From: Streptomyces sp. NK15101 | Lineage (GTDB): Bacteria > Actinomycetota > Actinomycetes > Streptomycetales > Streptomycetaceae | DNA: 64,000 nucleotides | Direction of reading: 5' to 3' | NCBI RefSeq assembly: GCF_020400725.1 | Contig: NZ_JAINVG010000002.1 | Location: 1-64,000 of the forward strand | Program-made: the position numbers and the translations under genes | Shown: piece by piece, positions 1-8,039 of the stretch | How the letters are laid out: each line of letters starts with the position of its first letter | Position numbering within the stretch: position 1 is the stretch's first letter | The notes under the pieces: model-generated | What the model was told of the DNA's origin: nothing | The model's database searches: none | The model's input: only the letters and a program-made list of their open reading frames with translations

Positions 1-1092
1 TGGCTCGGCCGCGCCGTGAAGGAGTTCCGCGTCCTCCTCCTCGATCAGCGCGGCACCGGCCGCTCCACCCCCGCCAACCGTCAGACCCTGCCGCTGCGCG
101 GCGGTCCGGCCGAGCAGGCGGACTACCTGGCCCACTTCCGCGCCGACTCCATCGTCAAGGACTGCGAGCTGATCCGGCGCCGCCTCACCGGCGGCGCCCC
201 CTGGACCGTCCTCGGCCAGAGCTTCGGCGGCTTCTGCGCCACCCACTACCTCTCCACCGCACCCGAGGGCCTGGACACCGTCCTCGTCACCGGCGGCCTG
301 CCCTCCCTCGACGCCACCGCCGACGAGGTCTACCGCGCCGCGTACCCCCGCGTCCGGCGGAAGAACGAGGCCCACTTCGCCCGCTACCCCCAGGACGCCG
401 AACGGGCCCGTGCGATCGCCGCCCACCTCCTCGACCGGGAGGTCACCCTCCCCGGCGGCGGCCTCCTCACCGTCGAGGCCTTCCAGTCCCTCGGCATCCT
501 CCTCGGCTCCGGCGAGGGCACCCACCAGCTCCATCTGCTCCTGGAAGGCGCCTTCGTGCCCACCCCGGGCGGGCACGAGCTCTCCGACGCCTTCCTGGAG
601 CAGGTCCAGGCGCACCTCTCGTACGCCGGACACCCGCTGTACGCCGTGCTCCACGAGGCCATCTACGCCCAGGGCCGGGGCCCCACCGACTGGGCCGCCG
701 AGCGCGTCCGCGCCGAACACCCCGAGTTCGACGCCCGCACGGCGCTCGCCGAGGGCGCACCGTTGCTCTTCACCGGCGAGACCGTCCACCCCTGGCACTT
801 CACCACCGACCCCGCCCTGCGCCCGCTCCGCGAGACCGCCGAACTGCTCGCCGCGCGCACCGACTGGACCCCGCTGTACGACCCCGAGCGCCTCGCCGCC
901 AACCGGGTCCCGGTGGCGGCCGCCGTCTACCACGACGACATGTACGTCGACACCGCGCACTCCCTGGAGACCGCGCGCGCCGTGCGCGGCCTGCGGACCT
1001 GGGTGACCGACGAGTTCGAGCACGACGGGGTGCGCGCCGGCGGGCCGCGCGTCCTCGACCGGCTCCTCGCCCTCGCCCGGGACGAGATCTGA
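1..1092 (+). CDS. alpha/beta hydrolase, proline iminopeptidase-like (5' end outside the window)
   Basis: The frame is already open at base 1, so the true start lies to the left and the GTG at 16 is not claimed as a start. The product looks like a peptidase S33 (proline iminopeptidase) family alpha/beta hydrolase, which would remove N-terminal proline or act on related small esters or amides in the cytoplasm. DQRGTGRS (bases 43-66) is the family signature before the nucleophile, GQSFGG carries the nucleophile Ser codon at about base 220, and EFEHDG near 1015 supplies the expected catalytic His. The next gene is a regulator starting 115 bases downstream on the same strand. Family confidence is high; the exact substrate is not readable. 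Confidence 0.85.
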   Translation, partial: WLGRAVKEFRVLLLDQRGTGRSTPANRQTLPLRGGPAEQADYLAHFRADSIVKDCELIRRRLTGGAPWTVLGQSFGGFCATHYLSTAPEGLDTVLVTGGLPSLDATADEVYRAAYPRVRRKNEAHFARYPQDAERARAIAAHLLDREVTLPGGGLLTVEAFQSLGILLGSGEGTHQLHLLLEGAFVPTPGGHELSDAFLEQVQAHLSYAGHPLYAVLHEAIYAQGRGPTDWAAERVRAEHPEFDARTALAEGAPLLFTGETVHPWHFTTDPALRPLRETAELLAARTDWTPLYDPERLAANRVPVAAAVYHDDMYVDTAHSLETARAVRGLRTWVTDEFEHDGVRAGGPRVLDRLLALARDEI

Positions 1093-1207
1093 CCGGACGG
1101 TCCCGGCGGAGCGGCATAGGATTCGGCGCGCAATCGATCAGCAATGACGCACGACGTCGGACGCGGGCGGGCCGGGGCGCGCCCGGCCCGCGGCACGAGG
1201 GGGCCGG

Positions 1208-2326
1208 ATGGCGGCACGCGAGACACCGGCCTCCGGCCGGGAGCTGAAGTTCCGGGCCCTCATGGCGGAACTGCGGCGGGGCATCCTCGACGGCACCTGG
1301 CCCCCCGGCAGCAAGCTCCCCACCGAGCGGGCCCTCGCCACCGAGACGGGTCTTTCCGTCACCACCGTCCGCCGCGCCTACGAGGACCTCGTCGCCCTCG
1401 GCCTCGTCGAACGGCGCCAGGGCGCGGGCACCTTCTCCGCCCACCGGCCCGAGCGGGACCGGGCCGACCGCCGGATCGTCGGCGTCCTCGTCCCCGACAC
1501 CGCCTTCTACTACCCCCGCGTCCTGCAGGGCATCGAGAAGGAACTCGCGGCGGCCGGCGCCCGGCTCGTCCTCGCCTGCTCGCACTACGACCCCGCCGAG
1601 GAGGACGCCGCCGTCGAACGGCTCCTCTCCGCCGGGGTCCACGGGCTCCTCCTCGTCCCCAGCCTGCACACCGCGACCGACCCGGGCCGGCGCGCCGAGG
1701 AGCTCCTCGCCCTGCCCGTCCCCGCCGTCCTCGTCGAACGCCGGCTCGCCGCCCACGGTCCGGGCGACCCCACCGAGCACGTCTGCACCGACCACGAGGG
1801 CGGCGCCTACGACGCCGTGCGCCACCTGCGCGCCCTCGGCCACGAGCGGCTCGGGCTCGTCGCCCGCACCGACGCGCCCACCACCGCGCCCATCGAGTCC
1901 GGCTTCGCCCGCGCGCTCACCGACCTCGGCCTGCCCGCCGCCCCGGCGTACGAGCGGGACGTGATGGCCCGCTGGGACCCGGACCGCGCCGACCGGGCGC
2001 TCGCCGCGCTGCGTTCCGCCGGGGTGACCGCCGCGCTCTGCTTCGGCGACCGGGAGGCCGCCCTGCTGCTCGGAGCGGCCCGCCGCGCCGGGCTCCGGGT
2101 GCCCGAGGAGCTCGCCCTGATCAGCTACGACAACGAGTTCGCCGATGTCGCCGAGACCCCGCTGACGGCCGTCTCGCCCCCCAAGTACCAGCTCGGCCGC
2201 CTCGCCGCGCAGATCCTGCTCCGGCGGCTCGCCGAGGGCGACGCGGCCCCGCTCCACCAGGTGCAGCTGAGACCGCGCCTCGTGGTCCGGGCCTCCTGCG
2301 GCGGACGGACCCGGGGAGCCGTGTGA
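1208..2326 (+). CDS. GntR-HTH / LacI-type effector domain transcriptional regulator
   Basis: This is a 372-residue one-component regulator. Residues about 8-75 form a GntR winged helix (ELKFRALMAELRRGIL, then SKLPTERALA and TVRRAYEDLVALGLVERRQG). Residues about 92-365 are a LacI/periplasmic-binding-protein sensor (IVGVLVPDTAFYYPRV, then HLRALGHERLGLVART, and AALCFGDREAALLLGAARRAG near the end), the layout of sugar-responsive GntR proteins such as AraR. The ATG at 1208 sits just after a purine-rich stretch and gives the full HTH; the upstream in-frame codons do not. The two genes that follow encode a SIS sugar isomerase and a PIG-L deacetylase, so a phosphorylated or acetylated amino sugar is a plausible effector (inference). 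Confidence 0.88.
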   Translation: MAARETPASGRELKFRALMAELRRGILDGTWPPGSKLPTERALATETGLSVTTVRRAYEDLVALGLVERRQGAGTFSAHRPERDRADRRIVGVLVPDTAFYYPRVLQGIEKELAAAGARLVLACSHYDPAEEDAAVERLLSAGVHGLLLVPSLHTATDPGRRAEELLALPVPAVLVERRLAAHGPGDPTEHVCTDHEGGAYDAVRHLRALGHERLGLVARTDAPTTAPIESGFARALTDLGLPAAPAYERDVMARWDPDRADRALAALRSAGVTAALCFGDREAALLLGAARRAGLRVPEELALISYDNEFADVAETPLTAVSPPKYQLGRLAAQILLRRLAEGDAAPLHQVQLRPRLVVRASCGGRTRGAV

Positions 2327-2334
2327 AAAGTCCA

Positions 2335-2357
2335 AGCAATGAGCGCGAATTGCTCAT
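2335..2357. promoter_or_regulatory. nested inverted repeats upstream of the SIS/PIG-L pair
   Basis: AGCAAT (2335-2340) pairs with ATTGCT (2349-2354), and ATGAGC (2339-2344) pairs with GCTCAT (2352-2357). The two nested dyads lie between the regulator's stop and the start of the SIS gene, where an operator for the GntR/LacI hybrid could sit. A weak -10-like TACAAC is at 2381-2386. The dyads are seen in the sequence; the role as an operator is inference. Confidence 0.4.
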
Positions 2358-2431
2358 GGTGTGCTCCGTCCGCGTGCGGATACAACTCGGTCCGGACCCG
2401 TGAGGGCCCCTGCGAGGAGAGGACCCGGACC

Positions 2432-3364
2432 ATGAGCACCCACGTCAGCGCGGAGATCGCCGGCCAGCCCGACTGCTGGCGCCGCGCCGCCGAGATCGCC
2501 GACCGCGACACCGGCCTGCTGCCGGCCCGCGGCGAGCGCGTGGCGGTCGTCGGCTGCGGCACCTCGTACTTCATCGCCCGCGCCTACGCGGCCTTGCGGG
2601 AGTCCCTCGGCGCGGGGGAGACCGACGCGTTCCCCGCCTCCGACGCGACCCCGCTCGGCCGCGGCTACGACCGGATCGTCGCCCTCACCCGCTCCGGCAC
2701 CACCACGGAGGTCGTGGACCTGCTCGCCCGCGCCGCCGGCCGCGTCCCGGCGCTCGTCGTCACCGGGGTCCCCGACAGCCCCGCCGGGCGCCTCGCCGAC
2801 CGGATCGTCGACCTGGGCTTCGCCGACGAACGCTCCGTCGTCCAGACCCGGTTCGCCACCACCGCCCTCCAACTCCTGCGCGCCGGGCTCGGGGTGGACC
2901 TCGGACCGGCGATCGCCGACGCCGAACTCGTCCTGTACGAGCAGTTGCCCGCCGCCTGGGAGCGGCGCGGTCAGTTCACCTTCCTCGGCACAGGCTGGAC
3001 CGTCGGGCTCGCCGACGAGGCGGCGCTCAAGCTGCGCGAAGTGGCCCGTGCCTGGACGGAGTCGTACGCGGCGATGGAGTACCGCCACGGTCCGATCAGC
3101 ATCAGCGACCGGGCGAGCCTGGTCTGCTGCCTCGGCCCGGCCCCGGCCGGCCTCCGGGACGAAGTGGAGTCCACCGGCGCCCTGTTCGCCGCCGACGCGA
3201 TCGATCCGGTCGCGGCCCTCGTCCGCGCCCAGCGGCTCGCGGTCGCCCTCGCGGCCCGGCGCGGCCTCAACCCGGACCGCCCGCGCCACGTTTCACGGTC
3301 GGTGATCCTCGCCGGAGCGTTCCGCCCCACGGTGTCGGACGCGACCCGTATCCTGCGCTCATGA
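2432..3364 (+). CDS. SIS-domain sugar-phosphate isomerase/deaminase-like protein
   Basis: This is a 310-residue SIS protein with two SIS domains in the manner of the GlmS isomerase half and AgaS. GCGTSYFIA and SGTTTEV are the sugar-phosphate binding loops of domain 1; TGWTVGLADEAALKLREVA followed by TESYAAMEYRHGPIS is the domain 2 signature. It probably isomerises or deaminates an amino-sugar phosphate in the cytoplasm. I chose the ATG at 2432, behind GCGAGGAGAGG, over an in-frame ATG at 2339 that would lie in the leader and dyad region. The homologous part ends at about PRHVSRSVIL; 17 further residues read into the ATGA overlap with the next gene, which points to translational coupling. Confidence 0.85.
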   Translation: MSTHVSAEIAGQPDCWRRAAEIADRDTGLLPARGERVAVVGCGTSYFIARAYAALRESLGAGETDAFPASDATPLGRGYDRIVALTRSGTTTEVVDLLARAAGRVPALVVTGVPDSPAGRLADRIVDLGFADERSVVQTRFATTALQLLRAGLGVDLGPAIADAELVLYEQLPAAWERRGQFTFLGTGWTVGLADEAALKLREVARAWTESYAAMEYRHGPISISDRASLVCCLGPAPAGLRDEVESTGALFAADAIDPVAALVRAQRLAVALAARRGLNPDRPRHVSRSVILAGAFRPTVSDATRILRS

Positions 3365-4113
3365 TCGACACGGATGCCACGGACCTTCTGGAGATGCCCG
3401 GCGACTGGCAGCGCGCGCTGTGCGTCGTCGCCCACCCCGACGACCTGGAGTACGGCTGCGCGGCGGCGGTCGCCGCCTGGACGGACCGGGGGAAGGAGGT
3501 CGCGTACGTCCTCGCGACCCGGGGCGAGGCCGGCATCGACACCCTCGCCCCCGACGTCTGCGGGCCGCTCCGCGAGCGGGAGCAGCGGGACAGCGCCGCC
3601 GTCGTCGGCGTGGACACCGTCGAGTTCCTCGACCACCGCGACGGCGTGATCGAGTACGGGCTCGGCCTGCGCCGCGACATCGCGGCCGCGATCCGCCGCC
3701 ACCGCCCGGAGCTCGTGATCACCCTCAACCACCGGGACACCTGGGGCGGGGGCCCGGGCGCGCCCTGGAACACCCCGGACCACCTGGCCGTCGGCCGCGC
3801 CACGCTGGACGCGGCCGCCGACGCGGGGAACCGCTGGATCTTCCCCGAACTGACCGAGGAGGGCCTGGAGCCCTGGAACGGCGTCCGCTGGGTCGCGGTC
3901 GCCGCCTCCAGCACGCCGACCCACGCGGTCGACGCGACCCCGGGCCTGGACCGGGCGGTCCGCTCCCTCCTCTGCCACCGCGCCTACATCGAGGCCCTGA
4001 CGGACGAGGACCCCGAGGAGTACGTCCGCACCTTCCTGACCACGGCGACGTCCCGAGCCTCGGCCCGCTTCGGCGACCGGCCGGCGGTGACGTTCGAACT
4101 CTTCGGCCGATAG
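3361..4113 (+). CDS. PIG-L family N-acetyl-sugar deacetylase
   Basis: This is a 250-residue PIG-L/LmbE-type zinc deacetylase. AHPDDLEYG (from residue 24) is the family's AHPDD metal-binding and catalytic motif, and NTPDHLAVG in the middle carries the third zinc ligand His. Members remove acetyl groups from N-acetylglucosaminyl conjugates. The start overlaps the SIS gene's stop by ATGA, so both come from one mRNA with a GntR/LacI regulator upstream. An enzyme pair of this kind suggests deacetylation followed by isomerisation or deamination of an amino sugar (inference). There is no signal peptide. Confidence 0.87.
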   Translation: MIDTDATDLLEMPGDWQRALCVVAHPDDLEYGCAAAVAAWTDRGKEVAYVLATRGEAGIDTLAPDVCGPLREREQRDSAAVVGVDTVEFLDHRDGVIEYGLGLRRDIAAAIRRHRPELVITLNHRDTWGGGPGAPWNTPDHLAVGRATLDAAADAGNRWIFPELTEEGLEPWNGVRWVAVAASSTPTHAVDATPGLDRAVRSLLCHRAYIEALTDEDPEEYVRTFLTTATSRASARFGDRPAVTFELFGR

Positions 4114-4149
4114 GGCCCCTTGGGGGCTCGTCCGTTCCACGGGGGCAGG

Positions 4150-4505
4150 ACGGTCGGGCGGGTGACCGGAGCCCGTGACGCAGCACTCGAATCGGGAGAG
4201 GTCCTGCCGGGCGAGTACGCCGTCCGCCCTCCCGTGGTGGACGGACGGCCGGGCAGGCCGTTGGAGGAGAGCCGCTTCGCGCTGCGCCTGACCGGTCGGG
4301 GCCTGCAGTTCCGGCACGGTGCCGACCGCATCCGGAGCCACATCTGGTCCGAGGTCCGCCTGACGCCGGTCAAACAGACCCTGCTCCTCGTCCACCAGGG
4401 GACCAGGTACTCGCCGAGCTGCTGACCGTGCCCGGACCGGCCGGCTGGGACGCCCTGTTGCTCGGTGCTCAGCGGCTGCGCGCGCAGCCGCTGAGGCGAG
4501 GGCCG
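4150..4505 (+). pseudogene. probable frameshifted YcxB-like remnant
   Basis: No intact gene fits this 397-base gap. One frame reads ESRFALRLTGRGLQFRHG and then HIWSEVRLTPVKQTLLLV, which resembles the C-terminal YcxB-like domain (a short beta domain with a conserved W at the IWS position), then stops at 4425. After the GGGG run at about 4396-4399 the neighbouring frame continues plausibly as AELLTVPGPAGWDALL. This looks like a one-base frameshift in a decayed gene whose 5' end and start are lost. The resemblance is from memory and weak; random open frames are common at this GC content. Confidence 0.35.
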
Positions 4506-4510
4506 ACCGG

Positions 4511-5284
4511 TCACCCCCTCGGCGCGGGCTTCAGCACCGCGAAGATCGCGTCGAAGGGGTCGGCGAGCCAGGCGATGCGGCCGACGCCGGGAATGTCGGC
4601 GGCGGGCATCAGGACCGAGCCGCCGTTGCCCTGGGTCGAGAGGGCGATGGCGTCGACGTCCTCGACCGCGAAGTACGGGATCCAGGTGGGCGTCATCCCT
4701 TCCTGGGCCTCCGCCACTCCGCCGAAGGAGGCCTCCTCCTGGTCCCCCTCGGCGGTGGAGACGACGCGGTAGGTCATGCCGGGTGCGTCCATCTCCGACC
4801 AGCGCCAGTCGAACAGGGTCCGGTAGAAGTCGAGCGTGGACTCCGGGTCGGGGACGTGCAGTTCGGCCCAGAGGAGGGTGTTGGCGGAGGAGGTCCGCTC
4901 CAGGCCCCGCACCCTGCCCGGCTGCCAGACGGCGAACTCGGCGCCGGCCGGGTCGGTGAGGCAGGCCATGCGGCCCGCGTCCATGACGTCGAAGGCCTCG
5001 ACGCGCACACGGCCGCCCGCGGCCTCGGCGGCCTTCTGGGTGGCGTCCGCGTCCGGGGTCTGGAAGTACACCGTCCAGGCGCTGCGCGCGTCCCCGTCGA
5101 GCGGCCCGAGCGCGCCGACCGTGGCGCCGCCCTGCTGGAAGAAGCCGTAGCCGCCGGCGTCCGGGCCCGCCGAACGGAACTCCCAGCCGAAGACGGAGCC
5201 GTAGAACGCGGCGGCGGCCTCGGTGTCGGGGCTGCCGAGGTCGATCCAGTTGGGGGAGCCCTTGGTGAACTGCGTACCGAGCAT
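4511..5284 (-). CDS. tandem-domain VOC (glyoxalase/bleomycin-resistance fold) protein, Cfp30B-like
   Basis: This 257-residue protein has two VOC domains. The first runs from about residue 5 (NWIDLGSPDTEAAAAFYGSV then FGWEF) to ADPAGAEFAVWQPG, and the second starts at about 135 (LLWAELHVPDPESTLDFYRT then LFDWRW). The repeated DP.GA.FAVW and FYG..FGW elements are typical of the Cfp30B/CFP-30 type. I chose the ATG at 5284, giving MLGTQFTKGS, over an upstream frame without conserved residues. Metal-dependent ring-opening, isomerisation or ligand binding are all possible in this fold; no substrate is predictable. Two relatives occur at 12542-13342 and 27999-28832. Confidence 0.85.
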   Translation of the reverse strand: MLGTQFTKGSPNWIDLGSPDTEAAAAFYGSVFGWEFRSAGPDAGGYGFFQQGGATVGALGPLDGDARSAWTVYFQTPDADATQKAAEAAGGRVRVEAFDVMDAGRMACLTDPAGAEFAVWQPGRVRGLERTSSANTLLWAELHVPDPESTLDFYRTLFDWRWSEMDAPGMTYRVVSTAEGDQEEASFGGVAEAQEGMTPTWIPYFAVEDVDAIALSTQGNGGSVLMPAADIPGVGRIAWLADPFDAIFAVLKPAPRG

Positions 5285-5381
5285 GGAGGTGTCCCGTCCT
5301 TGTGTCGTCCGTGGCCGAATGTGGTCACCAAGGCCGATCCTCACCTGCGGCCCCGCGCGGCGCAGCCGCAATCGCCCTCTT

Positions 5382-6347
5382 TCATCCGGCCGGCCGACGG
5401 GCCGCCGCCGCTTCGAGATCGGCGAGCAGCAGCTCGTTGCCGATCGCCACGCCCGCCCGGTAGCCGCGGCTCACCGCGTTGACCACCTGTTCCTGCGGGC
5501 CCGTGACGTTCCCGGCCGCCCAGACGCCGGGGACGCTCGTCCGGCCCGTCTCGTCGACCGCGACGAACTCCCCGAACGGGGTCTCGCGCAGCTCCGCGCC
5601 CAGCTCCCTGAGCACCGCGTCCCGGGCGGAGAGGCGCCGCGCCCCGACGAAGACCACCGAGCGCGGGACGAACCGCCCGTCGGAGAGCCGGACGCCGGTC
5701 AGCCGGTCCTCCTCGACGGCGAGCCCGGCGACCTCGCCGGTCACGACCTCGACCCCGGCCGCGTCGAGCAGCGCGGCGTCCCGGGCGGAGAGCTCGCCGG
5801 CCGTGTGCAGGAAGAGCGTCACGTCCCTGGACCACCGCGAGACCATCAGTGCCTGGTGTGCGGGCATGTCGGGGTGGGCGATCACCCCGAACGGCAGGTC
5901 GCGGACCTCCCAGCCGTGGCAGTACGGGCAGTGCACCACGTCCCGGCCCCAGCGCTCCGCCACGCCGTCGATCTCGGGCAGCTCGTCGACGAGCCCGGTG
6001 GTCACCACGAGCCGCCGCGCGCGCACGCGCGTGCCGTCCGCCAGGGACACGCGGAAGCCGTCGTCGCCGTCCCGTGCCGCGCCGCTCACCCGACCGTCCC
6101 GCACGACCACGCCGTACGCGGCGAGTTCGCGGCGGCCGGCCGCCAGGTAGTCGGCGGGGCTCGCTCCGTCGCGGGAGAGGACCCCGTGCATGTGGGCGGC
6201 CGGGGCGTTGCGGGGTTCACCCGCGTCGACGACCAGGACGCGCAGCCGTGAGCGGCCCATGATGAGCGCCGCGCTCAGTCCGGCCGCGCCGCCGCCGATC
6301 ACCACCGCGTCGTACGTGCCTGAGAGGGGAGGAGTGTTCTCGTTCAT
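5382..6347 (-). CDS. thioredoxin-reductase-like NAD(P)/FAD-dependent oxidoreductase
   Basis: This is a 321-residue flavoprotein of the class II pyridine nucleotide-disulfide oxidoreductase group. GGGAAG (residues 18-23) is the FAD-binding dinucleotide fold, HCPYCHG (Cys140 and Cys143) is the redox-active CxxC in the thioredoxin reductase position, and GNVTGPQEQVVNAVSRGYRAG near the end is the FAD-closing motif. It should pass electrons from NAD(P)H through FAD to a disulfide substrate. The ATG at 6347 has little Shine-Dalgarno sequence, so the transcript may be leaderless. It diverges from an XRE-cupin regulator 67 bases away across a good palindrome, which suggests control by that regulator. 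Confidence 0.88.
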   Translation of the reverse strand: MNENTPPLSGTYDAVVIGGGAAGLSAALIMGRSRLRVLVVDAGEPRNAPAAHMHGVLSRDGASPADYLAAGRRELAAYGVVVRDGRVSGAARDGDDGFRVSLADGTRVRARRLVVTTGLVDELPEIDGVAERWGRDVVHCPYCHGWEVRDLPFGVIAHPDMPAHQALMVSRWSRDVTLFLHTAGELSARDAALLDAAGVEVVTGEVAGLAVEEDRLTGVRLSDGRFVPRSVVFVGARRLSARDAVLRELGAELRETPFGEFVAVDETGRTSVPGVWAAGNVTGPQEQVVNAVSRGYRAGVAIGNELLLADLEAAAARRPAG

Positions 6348-6377
6348 GGGGGGAGAGTGGCTCCGTCGGTGAACGTG

Positions 6378-6405
6378 CGGCAAGAATCCTTGCCGTTTCT
6401 GCAAG
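6378..6405. promoter_or_regulatory. operator candidate: CGGCAAG-AATC-CTTGCCG plus a half-site
   Basis: A perfect dyad with 7-bp arms and a 4-bp spacer lies at 6378-6395, and a further half-site CTGCAAG starts at 6399, 21 bp (two helical turns) from the first half-site. It sits in the short divergent region between the flavoprotein and the XRE-cupin gene, nearer the latter. Autoregulation by the XRE protein is the simplest reading (inference). Confidence 0.6.
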
Positions 6406-6414
6406 ACTGACGCC

Positions 6415-7002
6415 ATGACCGAAGACGACCGCATCGACGCCGTGCTGACCGAGGTCGGCCCCCGGCTCCGCCGTGTCCGCCGTGACCGCGGGGTGACGCT
6501 CGCCGAGCTCTCCGCCGCCACCGGCATCTCCGTGAGCACCCTGTCCCGGCTGGAATCCGGACAGCGCAAGCCCAGCCTCGAACTGCTCCTGCCGCTCGCC
6601 CGCGCCCACCAGGTCCCCCTGGACGAGCTGGTCGGGGCCCCGCCGGTGGGCGACCCCCGGGTCAAGGCCAAGCCCATCGTGCGCCACGGACGGACGATGT
6701 ACCCCCTGACCCGGCAGCCCGGCGGGCTCCAGGCGTACAAGGTGATCCAGGAGAAGGCGCACGAGGCGCCGGAGCCCCGGGTGCACGAGGGGTACGAGTG
6801 GCTGTACGTGCTCTCCGGGAGGCTCCGGCTCGTCCTGGGCGAGCACGACGTGGTGCTGACCGCCGGTGAGGCGGCCGAGTTCGACACGCGCGTCCCGCAC
6901 TGGTTCGGGCCGACGGCCGACGGTCCGGTGGAGTTCCTGAGCCTGTTCGGGCCGCAGGGGGAGCGCATGCACGTCCGGGCGCGCCCCAAGAAGTCCGGCT
7001 GA
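6415..7002 (+). CDS. XRE-family regulator with C-terminal cupin sensor
   Basis: This 195-residue protein has an N-terminal HTH_3 domain (about residues 14-70; LRRVRRDRGVTLAELSAATG, then SVSTLSRLESGQRKPSLELL) and a C-terminal cupin (about 110-190; HEGYEWLYVLSGRLRLVLGE, then GEAAEFDTRVPHWFG). This is the standard layout of XRE-cupin small-ligand regulators. The ATG at 6415 follows the palindrome at 6378-6395 almost directly, so binding there would repress its own gene and probably the divergent flavoprotein. The His residues in the cupin could bind a metal or small ligand. Confidence 0.9.
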   Translation: MTEDDRIDAVLTEVGPRLRRVRRDRGVTLAELSAATGISVSTLSRLESGQRKPSLELLLPLARAHQVPLDELVGAPPVGDPRVKAKPIVRHGRTMYPLTRQPGGLQAYKVIQEKAHEAPEPRVHEGYEWLYVLSGRLRLVLGEHDVVLTAGEAAEFDTRVPHWFGPTADGPVEFLSLFGPQGERMHVRARPKKSG

Positions 7003-7018
7003 CCGGTTCCCCCGAGAC

Positions 7019-7052
7019 AAGCGACCGCTTAGTATGCCACCGACCGCTCGGT
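7019..7052. promoter_or_regulatory. two small dyads in the promoter of the acyl-CoA dehydrogenase operon
   Basis: AAGCG-AC-CGCTT lies at 7019-7030 and ACCGA-CCGC-TCGGT at 7039-7052. A -10-like TAGTAT (7030-7035) lies between them. Both dyads have perfect arms and sit just upstream of the Shine-Dalgarno GGAGGAGG, the place expected for a TetR-type repressor of fatty-acid or CoA-ester genes. No such regulator is adjacent, so the protein that binds is unknown. Confidence 0.45.
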
Positions 7053-7070
7053 ACGGAGGAGGCATTCCGG

Positions 7071-8039
7071 ATGCAGGCATGGCGTGTGTACGAGAACGGC
7101 GAACCGCGCGCGGTGATGCGCCGCGAAGAGGTGGAACCGCCCGCGCCCGGAGACGGCCAGGTCCTCCTCAGGGTCCGCGCGGCGAACGTCAACTTCCCCG
7201 ACGCGCTGCTCTGCCGCGGCCACTACCAGGTGCGGCCCCCGCTGCCCTTCACCCCCGGCGTCGAGGTCTGCGCCGAGACCGAGGACGGGCGCCGGGTCAT
7301 CACGACCGCCGCCCTTCCGCACGGCGGCTTCGCCGAGTACGTCCTCGCCGACGCCGCCGGGCTCCTGCCCGCCCCGGAGGCGCTCGACGACGCGGAGGCC
7401 GCCGCACTGCACATCGGCTACCAGACCGGCTGGTTCGGCCTGCACCGCCGCGCCGCCCTGCAGGAGGGCGAGACCCTCCTCGTCCACGCGGCGGCGGGCG
7501 GCGTCGGCAGCGCCGCCGTCCAGCTCGGCAAGGCGGCCGGCGCCACCGTCATCGGCGTCGTCGGCGGCCCGGAGAAGGCGGCCGTCGCCCGCGCCCTCGG
7601 CTGCGACCTGGTGATCGACCGCCGCTCCGAGGACGTCGTCGCCGCCGTCAAGGCCGCGACCGGCGGCCGGGGCGCCGACGTGATCTACGACCCGGTCGGC
7701 GGCGAGGCCTACCGGCAGTCCGCCAAGTGCGTCGCCTTCGAGGGCCGGATCGTGATCGTCGGCTTCGCGAGCGGCGACGTCCCCGCCCCCGCCCTCAACC
7801 ACGCGCTGGTGAAGAACTACTCGATCCTCGGCCTCCACTGGGGGCTGTACGCGGCGAAGGACCCGGCCTCCATCGGCCGCTGCCACGAGACCCTGACCGC
7901 CTACGCGGCGAAGGGGATCGTCAAGCCGCTCATCGGCGAACGCGTCCCCTTCGCGGCCGCGGCGGACGCCGTCCAGCGCGTCGCCGACGGCACCACCACC
8001 GGCCGCCTGGTCGTCCTCCCGGAAGGAGCCCACGCATGA
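7071..8039 (+). CDS. NADPH:quinone oxidoreductase-like MDR protein
   Basis: This 322-residue protein belongs to the zinc-free medium-chain dehydrogenase/reductase family (QOR type). The catalytic domain covers about residues 1-120 and 255-322, with the Rossmann segment at VHAAAGGVGSAAVQLGKAAG (about 142-161). The Cys and His zinc ligands of alcohol dehydrogenases are absent. It would reduce a quinone or enone with NADPH, for example an enoyl intermediate linked to the two acyl-CoA dehydrogenases that follow. The ATG at 7071 has a strong GGAGGAGG seven bases upstream. Its stop overlaps the next start by ATGA, the first of two such overlaps in this operon. Confidence 0.88.
   Translation: MQAWRVYENGEPRAVMRREEVEPPAPGDGQVLLRVRAANVNFPDALLCRGHYQVRPPLPFTPGVEVCAETEDGRRVITTAALPHGGFAEYVLADAAGLLPAPEALDDAEAAALHIGYQTGWFGLHRRAALQEGETLLVHAAAGGVGSAAVQLGKAAGATVIGVVGGPEKAAVARALGCDLVIDRRSEDVVAAVKAATGGRGADVIYDPVGGEAYRQSAKCVAFEGRIVIVGFASGDVPAPALNHALVKNYSILGLHWGLYAAKDPASIGRCHETLTAYAAKGIVKPLIGERVPFAAAADAVQRVADGTTTGRLVVLPEGAHA

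Noticed and set aside
800..2335. Long minus-strand open frame opposite the GntR/LacI regulator and the hydrolase
   Set aside because: Its composition and lack of motifs mark it as a shadow; the plus-strand genes have clear domains.
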